Positions 1 through 8,427 of a DNA stretch of 64,000 bases are shown piece after piece. Under the pieces are notes generated by a model that searched no databases, was not told the DNA's origin, and saw nothing but the letters and a program-made list of their open reading frames with translations. The DNA is from Nocardioides sp. TRM66260-LWL (GTDB lineage: Bacteria; Actinomycetota; Actinomycetes; Propionibacteriales; Nocardioidaceae), in NCBI RefSeq assembly GCF_020075545.1, contig NZ_JAIQZK010000001.1, positions 930,001 to 994,000 of the forward strand, given 5' to 3'. Within the stretch, counting starts at the first letter, position 1, and every line of letters begins with the position of its first letter. The translations under genes and the position numbers were made by a program.

Positions 1-242
1 GCCAGCACGCGGCCCTGGCCGACGCGGTCGAGCAGGCGTCCCTGCAAGATCGCCAGGACGGCGTTGCTGACCATGTAGGCCGCCGACACCGCGCCCGCGA
101 CGCCGTAGGAGCCGGACTGCGCCTGCACCAGCAGGACGATGCCGAGCCCGGCCATCGAGATCGGCAGTCGGGCGACGAGCCCGGTGGCGCTGAAGGCCAG
201 CGCGCCGGGCCGGGAGAGCACCTGGCGGTAGGAGGACAGCAC
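1..242 (-). CDS. MFS transporter, N-terminal fragment (runs off the window)
   Basis: The 80 visible residues begin at a GTG at 242 and read [18 protein letters not shown], then two hydrophobic stretches (about residues 14-35 and 43-60) joined by a short polar turn. The segment ends in [11 protein letters not shown], close to the conserved MFS loop between helices 2 and 3. This is the usual start of a 12-helix major facilitator exporter; the substrate cannot be told. The gene continues beyond base 1. It is divergent from hemH with about 75 bases between. No clear ribosome-binding site marks the start, so the exact N-terminus is uncertain. Confidence 0.7.
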   Translation of the reverse strand, partial: MLSSYRQVLSRPGALAFSATGLVARLPISMAGLGIVLLVQAQSGSYGVAGAVSAAYMVSNAVLAILQGRLLDRVGQGRVL

Positions 243-304
243 GCCTCGACGGTAGGCCGAGCGCCGGGCCGGACGCCAAACGGCGCACCCCTTCGGCGGC
301 TCCC

Positions 305-310
305 TACGAT
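305..310 (+). promoter_or_regulatory. -10-like hexamer of hemH (leaderless)
   Basis: TACGAT ends 7 bases before the ATG at 318. The same arrangement recurs before many genes here, and it favours ATG 318 over the in-frame ATG at 309, which lies inside the hexamer. Confidence 0.5.
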
Positions 311-317
311 GGTGGCC

Positions 318-1454
318 ATGAGCGGCCCGAGCGCGCTGGACGCGACCCCCTACGACGCCCTGCTGCTGGTCTCCTTCGGCGGCCCCGAGAAGCCCGAGGA
401 CGTCGTGCCGTTCCTCGAGAACGTCACCCGCGGACGCGGCATCCCGCGCGAGCGCCTCGAGGAGGTCGGCGAGCACTACTTCCTCTTCGGCGGCCGCTCG
501 CCGATCAACGACCAGAACCGCGAGTTCCTCGCCGCGCTGCGCGCCGACTTCGCCGAGCACGGCCTCGACCTGCCGATCTACTGGGGCAACCGCAACTGGG
601 ACCCCTACCTGGCCGACACGCTGAAGGAGATGGCGGCGGACGGCGTCCGGCGGGCGATCTGCTTCGTCACCAGCGCGTACTCCTCCTACTCCTCCTGCCG
701 GCAGTACCGCGAGAACCTCTTCGACGCGACGCAGGCCGCCGCCGGGGCCGGCGTGCAGGCCCCCGAGCTGCAGAAGCTGCGGCACTACTTCAACCACCCC
801 GGCTTCGTGGAGCCCAACGTCGACGCCACGGTGGCGGCGCTGGCCGACCTGCCCGAGGACGTCCGCTCCGAGGCCCGCCTGCTCTTCGTCACGCACTCGA
901 TCCCCACGGCGATGAACGACGCCAGCGGCGATCCCGAGCACGGCGGCGGCGCGTACGAGCGCCAGCACCTCGACGTCGCGGAGGTCGTCACCGCGCGCGT
1001 CGCGGAGGTCACCGGCATCCGGCACGAGCACGAGCTCGTCTACTGCTCGCGCTCCGGCGCCCCGCACATCCCGTGGCTGGAGCCGGACGTCAACGACCGG
1101 CTCGAGGAGCTGAAGGCCGAGGGCGCGGCGGCGGTCGTGCTGATCCCGGTCGGGTTCGTCTCCGACCACATGGAGGTCATCTACGACCTCGACACCGAGG
1201 CCACGGAGACCGCCGAGCGGCTCGGGCTGCCGCTGCGGCGCGCCGCCACCGCCGGGGTCGACCCGCGCTTCGTCGCCACCGTGCGCGAGCTGGTCCTCGA
1301 GCGGGCCGCCATCGAGCGGGGCGAGGCCGACGGCACCGCCGCCGATCGTCCGGCGCTGGGCGAGACCGGGCCGATGTGGAACCAGTGCCCGGTCGGCTGC
1401 TGCCGCAACCAGCGCGGCGAGCGTCCTGCGCTGTGCGGCTCGGACCCGCTGTGA
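318..1454 (+). CDS. hemH: Coproporphyrin III / protoporphyrin ferrochelatase
   Basis: Inserts ferrous iron into the porphyrin ring at the end of haem synthesis; in actinobacteria the enzyme acts on coproporphyrin III (CpfC). The 378-residue protein has the family opening [14 protein letters not shown], the substrate-loop segment [16 protein letters not shown], the metal-site histidine in [12 protein letters not shown] (about residue 193) and the acidic partner in [14 protein letters not shown] (about 286). The C-terminus carries CPVGCCRN followed by ALCGSD, the cysteine cluster that holds a [2Fe-2S] centre in several actinobacterial ferrochelatases. Start ATG 318 is chosen from the upstream hexamer. 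It overlaps the next gene by 4 bases (GTGA), so the two are probably co-transcribed. Confidence 0.95.
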   Translation: MSGPSALDATPYDALLLVSFGGPEKPEDVVPFLENVTRGRGIPRERLEEVGEHYFLFGGRSPINDQNREFLAALRADFAEHGLDLPIYWGNRNWDPYLADTLKEMAADGVRRAICFVTSAYSSYSSCRQYRENLFDATQAAAGAGVQAPELQKLRHYFNHPGFVEPNVDATVAALADLPEDVRSEARLLFVTHSIPTAMNDASGDPEHGGGAYERQHLDVAEVVTARVAEVTGIRHEHELVYCSRSGAPHIPWLEPDVNDRLEELKAEGAAAVVLIPVGFVSDHMEVIYDLDTEATETAERLGLPLRRAATAGVDPRFVATVRELVLERAAIERGEADGTAADRPALGETGPMWNQCPVGCCRNQRGERPALCGSDPL

Positions 1455-2266
1455 GCGACGCCGGCGACCGCGCCCTGGCCGATCTCGCCCTCGAGGTCGC
1501 GCGGGAGGCCGCCGAGCTGATCGCCGAGCACCGCCGCGGCGAGGTCAGCGTGGCCGCCACCAAGACCAGCGACATCGACATCGTCACCGAGGTCGACCGT
1601 GCCGCCGAGCGGCTGATCCGCGAGCGGCTCGCGGCCCGGCGTCCCGACGACGCCTTCCTCGGCGAGGAGGGCGACGACGTCGCGGGCACCAGCGGCGTCC
1701 GGTGGGTCATCGACCCGATCGACGGCACCGTCAACTTCCTCTACCGGCTGCCGCAGTACGCGGTGTCGATCGCCGCCGAGGTCGACGGCGAGGTGCGCGC
1801 CGGCGTGGTGCTCAACGTCGAGACCGGCACGGAGTACGTCGGCTGGATCGACGAGTGCGGCGTGGCCCGCTCGACCCGCGACGGCGAGCCGATCGCCGTC
1901 GCCGCCGCCCAGCCGCTGGCGACGATGCTGGTGGCCACCGGCTTCTCCTACGACCGCGAGGTGCGGGCGGTGCAGGCGCAGGCCGTCATGCGCCTGCTGC
2001 CGCAGATCCGCGACCTGCGCCGGCTCGGCTCCTGCGCGCTCGACCTCTGCCACGTCGCGGAGGGTCGTCTCGACGCCTACGTCGAGGAGGGCGTCAACCT
2101 GTGGGACCACGCCGCGGCCGGGCTGATCGCCCGCGCGGCCGGCGCCCGCACCGAGCTGCTGCCGGGCGCGGGCGGCCTCACCCTGCTGGCCTGCGCCCCG
2201 GCCGCGGCCTGGGACGAGTTCCGCCACGCCGTCGTGACCTGCGGTTTCACCGCCGACAACGGCTGA
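1451..2266 (+). CDS. suhB: Inositol monophosphatase family protein
   Basis: A Mg-dependent phosphatase of the inositol-phosphatase fold, 271 residues from GTG 1451. The family metal motif DPIDGTVNF is at about residues 87-95, the upstream acidic ligand in FLGEEGDD, and the C-terminal signature [15 protein letters not shown] at about 217-231. The expected role is dephosphorylating myo-inositol-1-phosphate for phosphatidylinositol and mycothiol precursors; a histidinol-phosphate or fructose-bisphosphate role cannot be excluded from sequence. It overlaps hemH by 4 bases. The corresponding mycobacterial gene (Rv2701c, suhB) sits in the same neighbourhood next to a DUF4193 gene. Confidence 0.85.
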   Translation: MSDAGDRALADLALEVAREAAELIAEHRRGEVSVAATKTSDIDIVTEVDRAAERLIRERLAARRPDDAFLGEEGDDVAGTSGVRWVIDPIDGTVNFLYRLPQYAVSIAAEVDGEVRAGVVLNVETGTEYVGWIDECGVARSTRDGEPIAVAAAQPLATMLVATGFSYDREVRAVQAQAVMRLLPQIRDLRRLGSCALDLCHVAEGRLDAYVEEGVNLWDHAAAGLIARAAGARTELLPGAGGLTLLACAPAAAWDEFRHAVVTCGFTADNG

Positions 2267-2320
2267 GGGCGCCCGGTCTCGACGGGAATAGCGACCCGTC
2301 ACGAGATGTTCACGAGCCGC

Positions 2321-2370
2321 CACACCGAACCGGTGTGCGAGGCCCGGCCCCCATGGTGCACAATCTGGCG
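2321..2370 (+). promoter_or_regulatory. Inverted repeat and candidate promoter of the DUF4193 gene
   Basis: A perfect 7-bp inverted repeat CACACCG-AAC-CGGTGTG (2321-2337) lies just upstream of an extended -10-like TGCACAAT (2357-2364). Transcription from here would give a leader of about 70 bases ending in a purine-rich ribosome-binding region (GGGACGAGGGGAG, then GAGG next to the ATG). The repeat could be an operator; no regulator is identified. Confidence 0.4.
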
Positions 2371-2443
2371 CCGACGAGGGCGGTCGGTCCGCTTCAGGAC
2401 CGGACGCCGCTGGGAGCCGGAGGGACGAGGGGAGTGAACGAGG

Positions 2444-2734
2444 ATGGCGACTGACTACGACGCGCCGCGCAAGAACGAGGAAGAGCAGTCCGAGGAGAGC
2501 ATCGAGGAGCTCAAGGCCCGGCGCCACGACAAGAACTCGGGCAAGGTCGACGAGGACGAGGCCGAGGCCGCCGAGGCGTTCGAGCTGCCCGGCGCCGACC
2601 TCTCCCACGAGGAGCTCGCGGTCGAGGTCAAGCCGAAGCAGGACGACGAGTTCACCTGCATGAGCTGCTTCCTGGTGCACCACCGCTCGCAGCTGGCCGA
2701 CGCCACGAAGATGATCTGCCGCGACTGCGTCTGA
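2444..2734 (+). CDS. DUF4193 family small acidic protein
   Basis: A 96-residue protein of a family restricted to actinobacteria. The first 65 residues are highly acidic (EEEQSEESIEELKARR, then DEDEAEAAEAFELPG). The C-terminus has the conserved cysteine pairs CMSC and CRDC flanking FLVHHRSQLA, a likely treble-clef zinc knuckle. Function is not established; the mycobacterial member (Rv2699c) lies in the same block next to dut. It has its own promoter and strong purine-rich ribosome-binding region, and a long terminator hairpin follows its stop, so it is probably a highly expressed single-gene unit. Confidence 0.9.
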   Translation: MATDYDAPRKNEEEQSEESIEELKARRHDKNSGKVDEDEAEAAEAFELPGADLSHEELAVEVKPKQDDEFTCMSCFLVHHRSQLADATKMICRDCV

Positions 2735-2742
2735 GCGCACCC

Positions 2743-2793
2743 GACGCGCACGAGGCCCCCATCCCGATCCGGGATGGGGGCCTCGTGCGCGTC
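2743..2793. terminator. Long perfect bidirectional terminator hairpin
   Basis: A perfect 24-bp inverted repeat (2743-2766 and 2770-2793) with a 3-base loop ATC. It lies between the convergent DUF4193 and DUF4235 genes and can stop transcription from both sides. No clear T-tract follows, as is common in actinobacteria. Confidence 0.9.
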
Positions 2794-2819
2794 CCAGGCG
2801 GGCCGAGCGGCCCGCCGCG

Positions 2820-3107
2820 TCACTTCCCGTCGGCGGCCAGCTGCGGCGGGAGCTGGCCGGTGGAGCGCACGTAGTAGTCGGCGGCGCGACGCTGGGCGAG
2901 CATCCGCACCAGCGCGACGGTCGCGCCGGAGGCGACCGCCCACGCCACCGCCTCGCCGACCGCGACGTCGGGGTCGGCCGGGTTCACCGGGGGCTTGCGG
3001 CCGGTGGCCGCCTTCCAGGTCGTGTCGAGCGCCCGCTTGGCGACCTGCGCCGCCACCAGGGCCGAGACGACCGACATCATCGAGAACGCACGCGAGCTGC
3101 CAGCCAT
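2820..3107 (-). CDS. DUF4235 family membrane protein
   Basis: A 95-residue protein with two hydrophobic stretches, about residues 10-25 ([17 protein letters not shown]) and 48-68 ([20 protein letters not shown]), matching the small two-helix DUF4235 membrane family of actinobacteria. The segment [16 protein letters not shown] between the helices is the most conserved part of the family. Function is unknown. It is transcribed away from DUF3093, with its own start-proximal hexamer TAGGGT. Confidence 0.85.
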   Translation of the reverse strand: MAGSSRAFSMMSVVSALVAAQVAKRALDTTWKAATGRKPPVNPADPDVAVGEAVAWAVASGATVALVRMLAQRRAADYYVRSTGQLPPQLAADGK

Positions 3108-3113
3108 GGCCGC

Positions 3114-3119
3114 ACCCTA
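3114..3119 (-). promoter_or_regulatory. -10-like hexamer of the DUF4235 gene
   Basis: On the minus strand TAGGGT ends 6 bases before the ATG at 3107, the leaderless arrangement seen across this window. Confidence 0.5.
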
Positions 3120-3151
3120 CCGAGCGGGGTGCGCGCCGTGGTCGGGACGCC

Positions 3152-3631
3152 TCACCCGCGCGGACGGGCCGGGCGCGCCGCCTCGATCGCGGCGGCCAGC
3201 TCCGTCGGCCGCCGCGTGCTGATCAGCCAGTACGGCGTGGGGTCGCGCGGGTCGACGATCCGCACCCGCACCGAGCGCTTGCGGTAGGGCCGCAGCAGCA
3301 GGTACGCGCGGACGTCGGCGTCCCGGCCGAAGGCGAGCCGGGTCGACTCCGCGTCGAGGGGCTCGACGGCGCCCACGTGGGCGAGGTCGATGCGCGCGCG
3401 ACCGGCGCGCAGGCGTCCGTCGGCCACCTCGACGAGCGCGGAGCCGTAGGAGAGGAAGAGGGCCGCCATGAGGCCCACGGCGATGGCGGTGATGATCCAG
3501 GCGCCGACCGGGGGGACGGCGACGAAGACCGCGAGCCAGAGCGTCGCGATCAGCATCGTGCCCTGCGCCCACCAGCGGATCGGCACGCTGAGCCGCTCGC
3601 GGTAGGCGGGGGCGGGGGGCGCGCTGCTCAC
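3152..3631 (-). CDS. DUF3093 domain membrane protein
   Basis: 159 residues from GTG 3631, chosen because GGGAGG lies about 8 bases upstream and the family homology starts with [15 protein letters not shown]. Two closely spaced membrane segments (about residues 22-40 and 44-62) precede a soluble beta-rich tail with [30 protein letters not shown], typical of DUF3093. Function is unknown. The family gene lies divergent to dut in mycobacteria (Rv2698) and does so here, with about 85 bases between the two starts. Confidence 0.88.
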   Translation of the reverse strand: MSSAPPAPAYRERLSVPIRWWAQGTMLIATLWLAVFVAVPPVGAWIITAIAVGLMAALFLSYGSALVEVADGRLRAGRARIDLAHVGAVEPLDAESTRLAFGRDADVRAYLLLRPYRKRSVRVRIVDPRDPTPYWLISTRRPTELAAAIEAARPARPRG

Positions 3632-3702
3632 GCGTCCATCCTCCCATCCGGACGGAGGAGGTCGATCCTCGGGCCCGCGGCCGAGCCCGCCGGTGCGCGC
3701 AC

Positions 3703-3708
3703 TAGCCT
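3703..3708 (+). promoter_or_regulatory. -10-like hexamer of dut (leaderless)
   Basis: TAGCCT ends 7 bases before the GTG at 3716, and no Shine-Dalgarno sequence is present. Confidence 0.55.
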
Positions 3709-3715
3709 GGCGGGC

Positions 3716-4210
3716 GTGCCCCTGGACGTCGCGCTGCGCCGCCTCGACCCCGATCTGCCGCCGCCCGCCTACGCCCATCCGGGCGACGCGGGAGCCGACC
3801 TCCACGCCGCGGTCGACGTCCGGCTCGAGCCGGGCGAGCGGGCGCTCGTGCCGACCGGCATCGCGCTGGCGCTGCCCGAGGGGTTCGTCGCGCTGGTGCA
3901 CCCGCGCTCGGGGCTCGCGGCCCGGCACGGCCTCTCGATCGTCAACACCCCGGGCACCGTCGACGCGGGCTACCGCGGCGAGATCAAGGTGCTGCTGGTC
4001 AACCTCGACCCGCGCGAGCCGGTCGAGCTGCGCCGCGGCGACCGCATCGCCCAGCTGGTGATCCAGCGGGTCGAGCAGGCGCGGTTCGTCGAGGTCGACA
4101 CCCTTCCCGACTCGGTGCGCGGCGCCGGCGGCTACGGTTCTACCGGCGGCTTCGCGTCCGCGAGCGCCGCCTCCGCCGAACGACGCCCGCTGCCAGGAGA
4201 AGAGCCGTGA
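3716..4210 (+). CDS. dut: dUTP diphosphatase (dUTPase)
   Basis: Hydrolyses dUTP to dUMP, keeping uracil out of DNA and feeding thymidylate synthase. The 164-residue trimeric-type enzyme shows all five motifs: AGADLHA (about 24-30), [10 protein letters not shown] (about 61-70), [15 protein letters not shown] (about 76-90), [10 protein letters not shown] (about 104-113) and the C-terminal arm [10 protein letters not shown] 20-residue tail beyond motif 5 is longer than in compact dUTPases. Start GTG 3716 follows a -10-like hexamer. Its stop overlaps the DUF3710 start by 4 bases. The thyA gene that uses its product lies 11 kb downstream. Confidence 0.96.
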   Translation: MPLDVALRRLDPDLPPPAYAHPGDAGADLHAAVDVRLEPGERALVPTGIALALPEGFVALVHPRSGLAARHGLSIVNTPGTVDAGYRGEIKVLLVNLDPREPVELRRGDRIAQLVIQRVEQARFVEVDTLPDSVRGAGGYGSTGGFASASAASAERRPLPGEEP

Positions 4211-4863
4211 GATTCCGCCGCAAGTCCGCCGAGGCCGAGACCACGGAGCAGGTCGACGCGGCGCCGGCCGACGCGCTCCCGGAGGCGGGGGACGCTCCGG
4301 AGCCGGCCGCGGGCGCCGTCGCGCTCGACGTCGACGACCTCGACGAGGAGCAGCTCGCCGCCCGAGTCGACCTCGGCTCCCTGCTCATCGCGCCGCAGGA
4401 GGGCGCCGAGCTGCGCCTGCAGGTCGACGAGGAGAGCGGCACGGTGCAGTCGGTGGTGCTCGCGGGCAGCGACTCCGCGGTCGACGTGCGCGCCTTCGCG
4501 GCCTCCCGCAACGGCGACCTGTGGAGCGAGGTGCGTCCGCTGATCGCCGCCGACATGGCCCGGCGCGGCGGCATCGCCACCGAGGTCGAGGGCAGCTTCG
4601 GCACCGAGATCCACTGCGAGATCACCGCGGAGATGGAGGACGGCCGCACCGGCGTCCAGGCCTCCCGCATCGTCGGCGTCAACGGCCCGCGGTGGCTGCT
4701 GCGCGCGACGTTCCTCGGCGCCGCCGCCCACGGCGGTCCGGCCGCGGAGCCGTGGGAGGCGATGGTGCGCGACATCGCCGTGCGTCGCGGCGCCGGCGCC
4801 CTGCCCCCGGGCGAGGTGCTGCCGCTCGAGCTGCCCGACCAGGCGCGTCGGCTGGACTCCTAG
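4207..4863 (+). CDS. DUF3710 family protein
   Basis: 218 residues from GTG 4207, which overlaps the dut stop. An acidic, alanine-rich first 40 residues lead into the conserved region [23 protein letters not shown] and [22 protein letters not shown] typical of DUF3710, a soluble actinobacterial family always found near dut (Rv2696c in M. tuberculosis). Function is unknown. It is followed after 2 bases by the OB-fold gene, so dut, DUF3710, OB-fold and DUF3159 form one operon. Confidence 0.88.
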   Translation: MRFRRKSAEAETTEQVDAAPADALPEAGDAPEPAAGAVALDVDDLDEEQLAARVDLGSLLIAPQEGAELRLQVDEESGTVQSVVLAGSDSAVDVRAFAASRNGDLWSEVRPLIAADMARRGGIATEVEGSFGTEIHCEITAEMEDGRTGVQASRIVGVNGPRWLLRATFLGAAAHGGPAAEPWEAMVRDIAVRRGAGALPPGEVLPLELPDQARRLDS

Positions 4864-4865
4864 GC

Positions 4866-5228
4866 ATGGGCGAGCGCAGCCGGCTGCGGCGCAGCATCAG
4901 CGCCTGGGCCAACAGCACCGACCAGCACGCGCGCGACATGCGCACCACCTACACGACCCCCGGGCTCGACTGCATCGCCGACGCGCCCACCCGCGCGCGC
5001 GTGCGGCTCAAGGGCACCCTGCGCACGGTCACGCTGCGCCCGCGCGGCGGCGTCCCGGCCCTGGAGGCCGAGCTGTACGACGGCAGCGGCGTGCTCACCG
5101 TCATCTGGCTCGGCCGGCGGCAGATCACCGGCATCGGTCCCGGCGTCTCGCTGCTGGTCGAGGGCCGCATCGGGGAGCAGGACGCCCAGCGCGTCATCTA
5201 CAACCCGCGCTACGAGCTGATGCCGTGA
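4866..5228 (+). CDS. OB-fold nucleic acid-binding domain protein
   Basis: 120 residues from ATG 4866. The C-terminal 75 residues form a single OB-fold: RARVRLKGTLRTVTLRP, ALEAELYDGSGVLTVIWLGRR, GPGVSLLVEGRIGEQDAQRVIYNPRYEL, which matches the tRNA-anticodon/RecG-type OB family. It is the counterpart of mycobacterial Rv2694c in the same gene order. Likely binds single-stranded nucleic acid; the partner is not known. It overlaps the next gene by 4 bases. Confidence 0.85.
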   Translation: MGERSRLRRSISAWANSTDQHARDMRTTYTTPGLDCIADAPTRARVRLKGTLRTVTLRPRGGVPALEAELYDGSGVLTVIWLGRRQITGIGPGVSLLVEGRIGEQDAQRVIYNPRYELMP

Positions 5229-5941
5229 GCGAGCCCGCCGCGACGCCGGCGCCCTCCGCGGGCACCGTCGAGGCCGTCGTCCGCGCCCAGCTGGCCAAGG
5301 CCCTGGGCGGTCGGCGGGGCATGGTCGAGGCGGCCGTCCCGACGCTGCTGTTCACCGTCGTCTGGCTCACCACCAAGCAGCTGCCGTGGGCGCTGGGCGT
5401 GAGCGTGGGCGCGGCCGTGGCGATGCTGGTGGTGCGGCTGGTGCAGCGCTCCTCGGTGCAGTTCTGCGTCAACGCCCTCGTCGGCATCGGCATCGGCTGG
5501 CTCTTCGTGCACCTCGCGGCCCGCGGCGGCGGCGACGCCGACGACCAGGCGCTCGCCTACTTCCTGCCGGGCCTGCTCTACAACACCGCCTACGCCGTGG
5601 GCATGGTGCTCAGCTGCGTCGTGCGCTGGCCGCTGGTCGGGTTCATGGTCGGCAGCGTCACCGGCGACCCCACCGCCTGGCACGCGGACCGGCAGGTCGT
5701 CCGGCTGTGCACGACGCTCACCTGGCTGCTGGCGGTGCCCTGCGTGCTGCGGGTCGTGGTCCAGGGGCCGATCTGGCTGGGCGCCCACGGCGGGGCCCTC
5801 GAGGCGAGCACCGCGGTCGCCGCGCTCGGCGTGCTGAAGATCGTGCTCGGCTGGCCGCTGCAGCTGCTCACCCTGGGCGGCATGCTCTGGGTGCTCGGCC
5901 GCGACCGCACGCCGGTGCAGCCCGGGCCCGCGTCGGCCTGA
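5225..5941 (+). CDS. DUF3159 family integral membrane protein
   Basis: 238 residues from GTG 5225. About six membrane spans are visible, beginning with TLLFTVVWLTTKQLPWALGVSVGAAVAML and including LAYFLPGLLYNTAYAVGMVLSCVVRWPLVGFMVGSVTGD split over two spans. The motif RWPLVGFMVG is characteristic of DUF3159. Function is unknown; the family is found next to the TrkA-type genes ceoB and ceoC in actinobacteria, and only galE separates it from them here. Confidence 0.87.
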   Translation: MSEPAATPAPSAGTVEAVVRAQLAKALGGRRGMVEAAVPTLLFTVVWLTTKQLPWALGVSVGAAVAMLVVRLVQRSSVQFCVNALVGIGIGWLFVHLAARGGGDADDQALAYFLPGLLYNTAYAVGMVLSCVVRWPLVGFMVGSVTGDPTAWHADRQVVRLCTTLTWLLAVPCVLRVVVQGPIWLGAHGGALEASTAVAALGVLKIVLGWPLQLLTLGGMLWVLGRDRTPVQPGPASA

Positions 5942-5950
5942 TCCCGGCCC

Positions 5951-5956
5951 TAGGCT
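5951..5956 (+). promoter_or_regulatory. -10-like hexamer of galE (leaderless)
   Basis: TAGGCT ends 6 bases before the galE ATG at 5963, giving galE its own promoter at the end of the DUF3159 operon. Confidence 0.5.
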
Positions 5957-5962
5957 GCCGCC

Positions 5963-6988
5963 ATGCGCGTCCTGGTCTCCGGCGGGGCCGGCTACATCGG
6001 CTCCCACACCGTCCTCGCCCTGGTCGAGGCGGGGCACGACGTCGTCGTCGTCGACGACTTCTCCAACAGCAAGCCGACGGTCATCGCGCGGCTGGAGTCG
6101 CTCTCGGGCGTCCACGTGCCCGTGCACGCCTTCGACCTCACCGACGTCGACAAGACCAACGCCCTGTTCGCCGTCGAGGAGATCGACGCGGTCATCCACT
6201 TCGCCGGCCTGAAGGCGGTGGGGGAGAGCGTGCGACGTCCGCTCGACTACTACCGCACCAACCTCGACTCCACCTTCGCGCTGCTCGAGGCGATGCGCCG
6301 CCACGACGTCACCCGGCTGGTCTTCTCCTCCTCCGCGACGGTGTACGGCGAGCGGGCCCCCGTGCCGTACATCGAGGAGTTCGACCAGCTGGCCTCCTCC
6401 AGCCCGTACGGCCGCAGCAAGGTGATGAACGAGCAGGTGCTCACCGACGTCACCCTCGCGACGCCGGGCCAGCGGGTCGCGCTGCTGCGCTACTTCAACC
6501 CCGTCGGCGCGCACCCGTCGGGACGCATCGGCGAGGACCCCCAGGGCATCCCGAACAACCTCATGCCGTTCATCGCGCAGGTGGCGGTCGGGCGACGCGA
6601 GCGGCTGCAGGTCTTCGGCGGCGACTACCCGACGGCCGACGGCACCGCCGAGCGCGACTACCTGCACGTCATGGATCTCGCCGAGGGCCACGTCGCCGCG
6701 CTGGAGCACCTCGACGCGATGCCCGAGCGCGTGCGCGCCTTCAACCTCGGCACCGGCACCGGCACGAGCGTCCTGCAGCTGTTCCGCGCCTTCGAGCGCG
6801 CCGTCGGCCGCGAGCTGCCCTACGAGATCGTCGGGCGCCGGGCCGGCGACCTGCCGGCGTTCTGGGCCGACGCCACGCGCGCGCACGAGGAGCTCGGCTG
6901 GCGCGCCACCCGGACGATCGACGACATGTGCGCCGACACCTGGCGCTGGCAGTCGCAGAACCCCGAGGGCTATCCCGACGGCGAGTGA
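5963..6988 (+). CDS. galE: UDP-glucose 4-epimerase
   Basis: Interconverts UDP-glucose and UDP-galactose for cell-wall polysaccharide and galactose use. The 341-residue extended SDR enzyme has the NAD-binding [10 protein letters not shown] at residues 7-16, the catalytic serine region FSSSATVYG, the YxxxK pair in [11 protein letters not shown] (about residues 151-155) and the family signature [19 protein letters not shown]. It is inserted, with its own promoter, between DUF3159 and the TrkA pair, a position occupied by no gene in the mycobacterial order. It is convergent with the trkA gene, with only 12 bases between. Confidence 0.95.
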   Translation: MRVLVSGGAGYIGSHTVLALVEAGHDVVVVDDFSNSKPTVIARLESLSGVHVPVHAFDLTDVDKTNALFAVEEIDAVIHFAGLKAVGESVRRPLDYYRTNLDSTFALLEAMRRHDVTRLVFSSSATVYGERAPVPYIEEFDQLASSSPYGRSKVMNEQVLTDVTLATPGQRVALLRYFNPVGAHPSGRIGEDPQGIPNNLMPFIAQVAVGRRERLQVFGGDYPTADGTAERDYLHVMDLAEGHVAALEHLDAMPERVRAFNLGTGTGTSVLQLFRAFERAVGRELPYEIVGRRAGDLPAFWADATRAHEELGWRATRTIDDMCADTWRWQSQNPEGYPDGE

Positions 6989-7000
6989 CCCCGCCGGGCG

Positions 7001-7672
7001 TCAGCCGCCGTGGGTCGAGGGGGCGAGGAGCCGCTCGAGCTCGTCCTCGCGGTCGGCCGGCACGACGAACAGCAGCTCGTCGCCGGCCTCGATCGGCTGC
7101 TCCGCGGTCGGCACGTAGACCTGTCCGTCGCGGATGATCGTCACCAGGGCGCAGTTGTCGGGCAGCGGCACCAGGCCGACGGGCTTGCCGACGTAGGGCG
7201 AGTCCGCGGGCAGCGTCATCTCGGCCAGGTTGGCGTCGCCCTGGCGGAAGGTGAACAGGCGCACGAGGTCGCCGACGCTCACCGCCTCCTCGACCAGCGC
7301 GGACATGATGCGCGGCGTCGAGACGCTGACGTCGACGCCCCAGGCCTCGGTGAACAGCCACTCGTTGGACGGGTGGTTGACCCGGCCCACGGTGCGCGGG
7401 ACGCCGAACTCGGTCTTGGCCAGCAGCGAGGCGACGAGGTTGGCCTTGTCGTCGCCGGTGGCCGAGATCAGGATGTCGCAGCGCTCGAGCCGCGCCTCCT
7501 GCAGCGAGGACATCTCGCAGCAGTCGGCGAGCAGCCACTCGGCGTCCGGGACGCGCTCGGGCTTGATCGAGGCCGGCGACTTGTCGATGAGCAGCACCTC
7601 GTGACCGTTGCCGATCAGCTCGCGGGCGATCGAGCGGCCCACCGCGCCGGCTCCGGCGATGGCGACGCGCAT
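7001..7672 (-). CDS. TrkA-type potassium uptake regulatory protein (CeoC-like)
   Basis: 223 residues with an N-terminal Rossmann RCK-N domain (GAGAVGRSIARELIGNGHEVLLID, nucleotide-binding glycines at residues 7-12) and a C-terminal TrkA-C domain (about 140-215). Such proteins bind NAD(H) or ATP and gate a potassium transporter at the membrane. It is 1 base downstream of a second TrkA-like gene; in mycobacteria the same tandem pair is ceoB-ceoC. No TrkH/KtrB pore is in the window; the only adjacent membrane partner is the divergent APC-type permease. Confidence 0.9.
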   Translation of the reverse strand: MRVAIAGAGAVGRSIARELIGNGHEVLLIDKSPASIKPERVPDAEWLLADCCEMSSLQEARLERCDILISATGDDKANLVASLLAKTEFGVPRTVGRVNHPSNEWLFTEAWGVDVSVSTPRIMSALVEEAVSVGDLVRLFTFRQGDANLAEMTLPADSPYVGKPVGLVPLPDNCALVTIIRDGQVYVPTAEQPIEAGDELLFVVPADREDELERLLAPSTHGG

Positions 7673-7673
7673 G

Positions 7674-8336
7674 TCAGTGCTCCTCGGGTCCGGCCGTCAG
7701 GACGGCGTAGGCGTGCTCGGCGTCGGCCTCGCGGATGACCAGGTGGAGGTAGTCGCCCTCCTGCAGGACGCTCTCGCGGCTGGGCAGCATGCCCTCGCCG
7801 AGCCGGTCGATCCACGCGATCCGGCTGCGCGACTGCTCCTGGAAGGCGACGGTGCGGTGGCCGATCCACGCCTGCGGCACGGGCACCTGGTCGACGCGGA
7901 TGGTGCCCGACGGGTCGCGGAAGTCGGGCTCGGCGCCCGCGGGGAGCAGGCGGCGCAGCACCTGGTCGGCGGTCCACTTGACCGTCGCGACCGTGGTGAT
8001 GCCGAGGCGCTGGTAGACCTCGGCGCGGCCGGGGTCGTAGATGCGGGCGACGACCTGCTGGATGCCGAAGGTCTCGCGGGCCACCCGGGCGGCGATGATG
8101 TTGGAGTTGTCGCCGCTGGAGACCGCGGCGAACGCGTCGGCGCGGCGGATGCCGGCCTTCTCCAGGACCTCCTGGTCGAACCCCATGCCGGCGACCTTGT
8201 CGCCGTTGAAGCCCGGCCCGAGGCGCCGGAACGCGTCGGGGTCGCTGTCGATGATCGACACCGTGTGGTCGCGGTCCTCGAGGCTCCGGGCCAGGGTCGA
8301 GCCCACGCGTCCGCAGCCCATGATCACAACGTGCAC
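7674..8336 (-). CDS. TrkA-type potassium uptake regulatory protein (CeoB-like)
   Basis: 220 residues from GTG 8336, chosen because VHVVIMGCGRVGSTLARSLED is the canonical RCK-N opening and TACGGT lies 6 bases upstream. The RCK-N domain spans about residues 1-120 (NSNIIAARVARETFG in the middle) and TrkA-C about 140-215 (GHRTVAFQEQSRSRIAWIDR). It is the first gene of the pair with the CeoC-like gene and divergent from the permease with 91 bases between starts, so both sides may be co-regulated. Confidence 0.9.
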   Translation of the reverse strand: MHVVIMGCGRVGSTLARSLEDRDHTVSIIDSDPDAFRRLGPGFNGDKVAGMGFDQEVLEKAGIRRADAFAAVSSGDNSNIIAARVARETFGIQQVVARIYDPGRAEVYQRLGITTVATVKWTADQVLRRLLPAGAEPDFRDPSGTIRVDQVPVPQAWIGHRTVAFQEQSRSRIAWIDRLGEGMLPSRESVLQEGDYLHLVIREADAEHAYAVLTAGPEEH

Positions 8337-8342
8337 CCCGGA

Positions 8343-8348
8343 ACCGTA
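8343..8348 (-). promoter_or_regulatory. -10-like hexamer of the CeoB-like gene
   Basis: TACGGT on the minus strand ends 6 bases before the GTG at 8336. Confidence 0.5.
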
Positions 8349-8413
8349 GCGTCCCGGCGCCGCCGACGCGGGGTCGGTGCGCCGCTCGCTCGTCGCCGGG
8401 GCGATGCCTCGCC

Positions 8414-8419
8414 TAGGGT
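8414..8419 (+). promoter_or_regulatory. -10-like hexamer of the APC-type permease
   Basis: TAGGGT ends 8 bases before the GTG at 8428; no Shine-Dalgarno sequence is visible. Confidence 0.5.
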
Positions 8420-8427
8420 TGCGCCCC

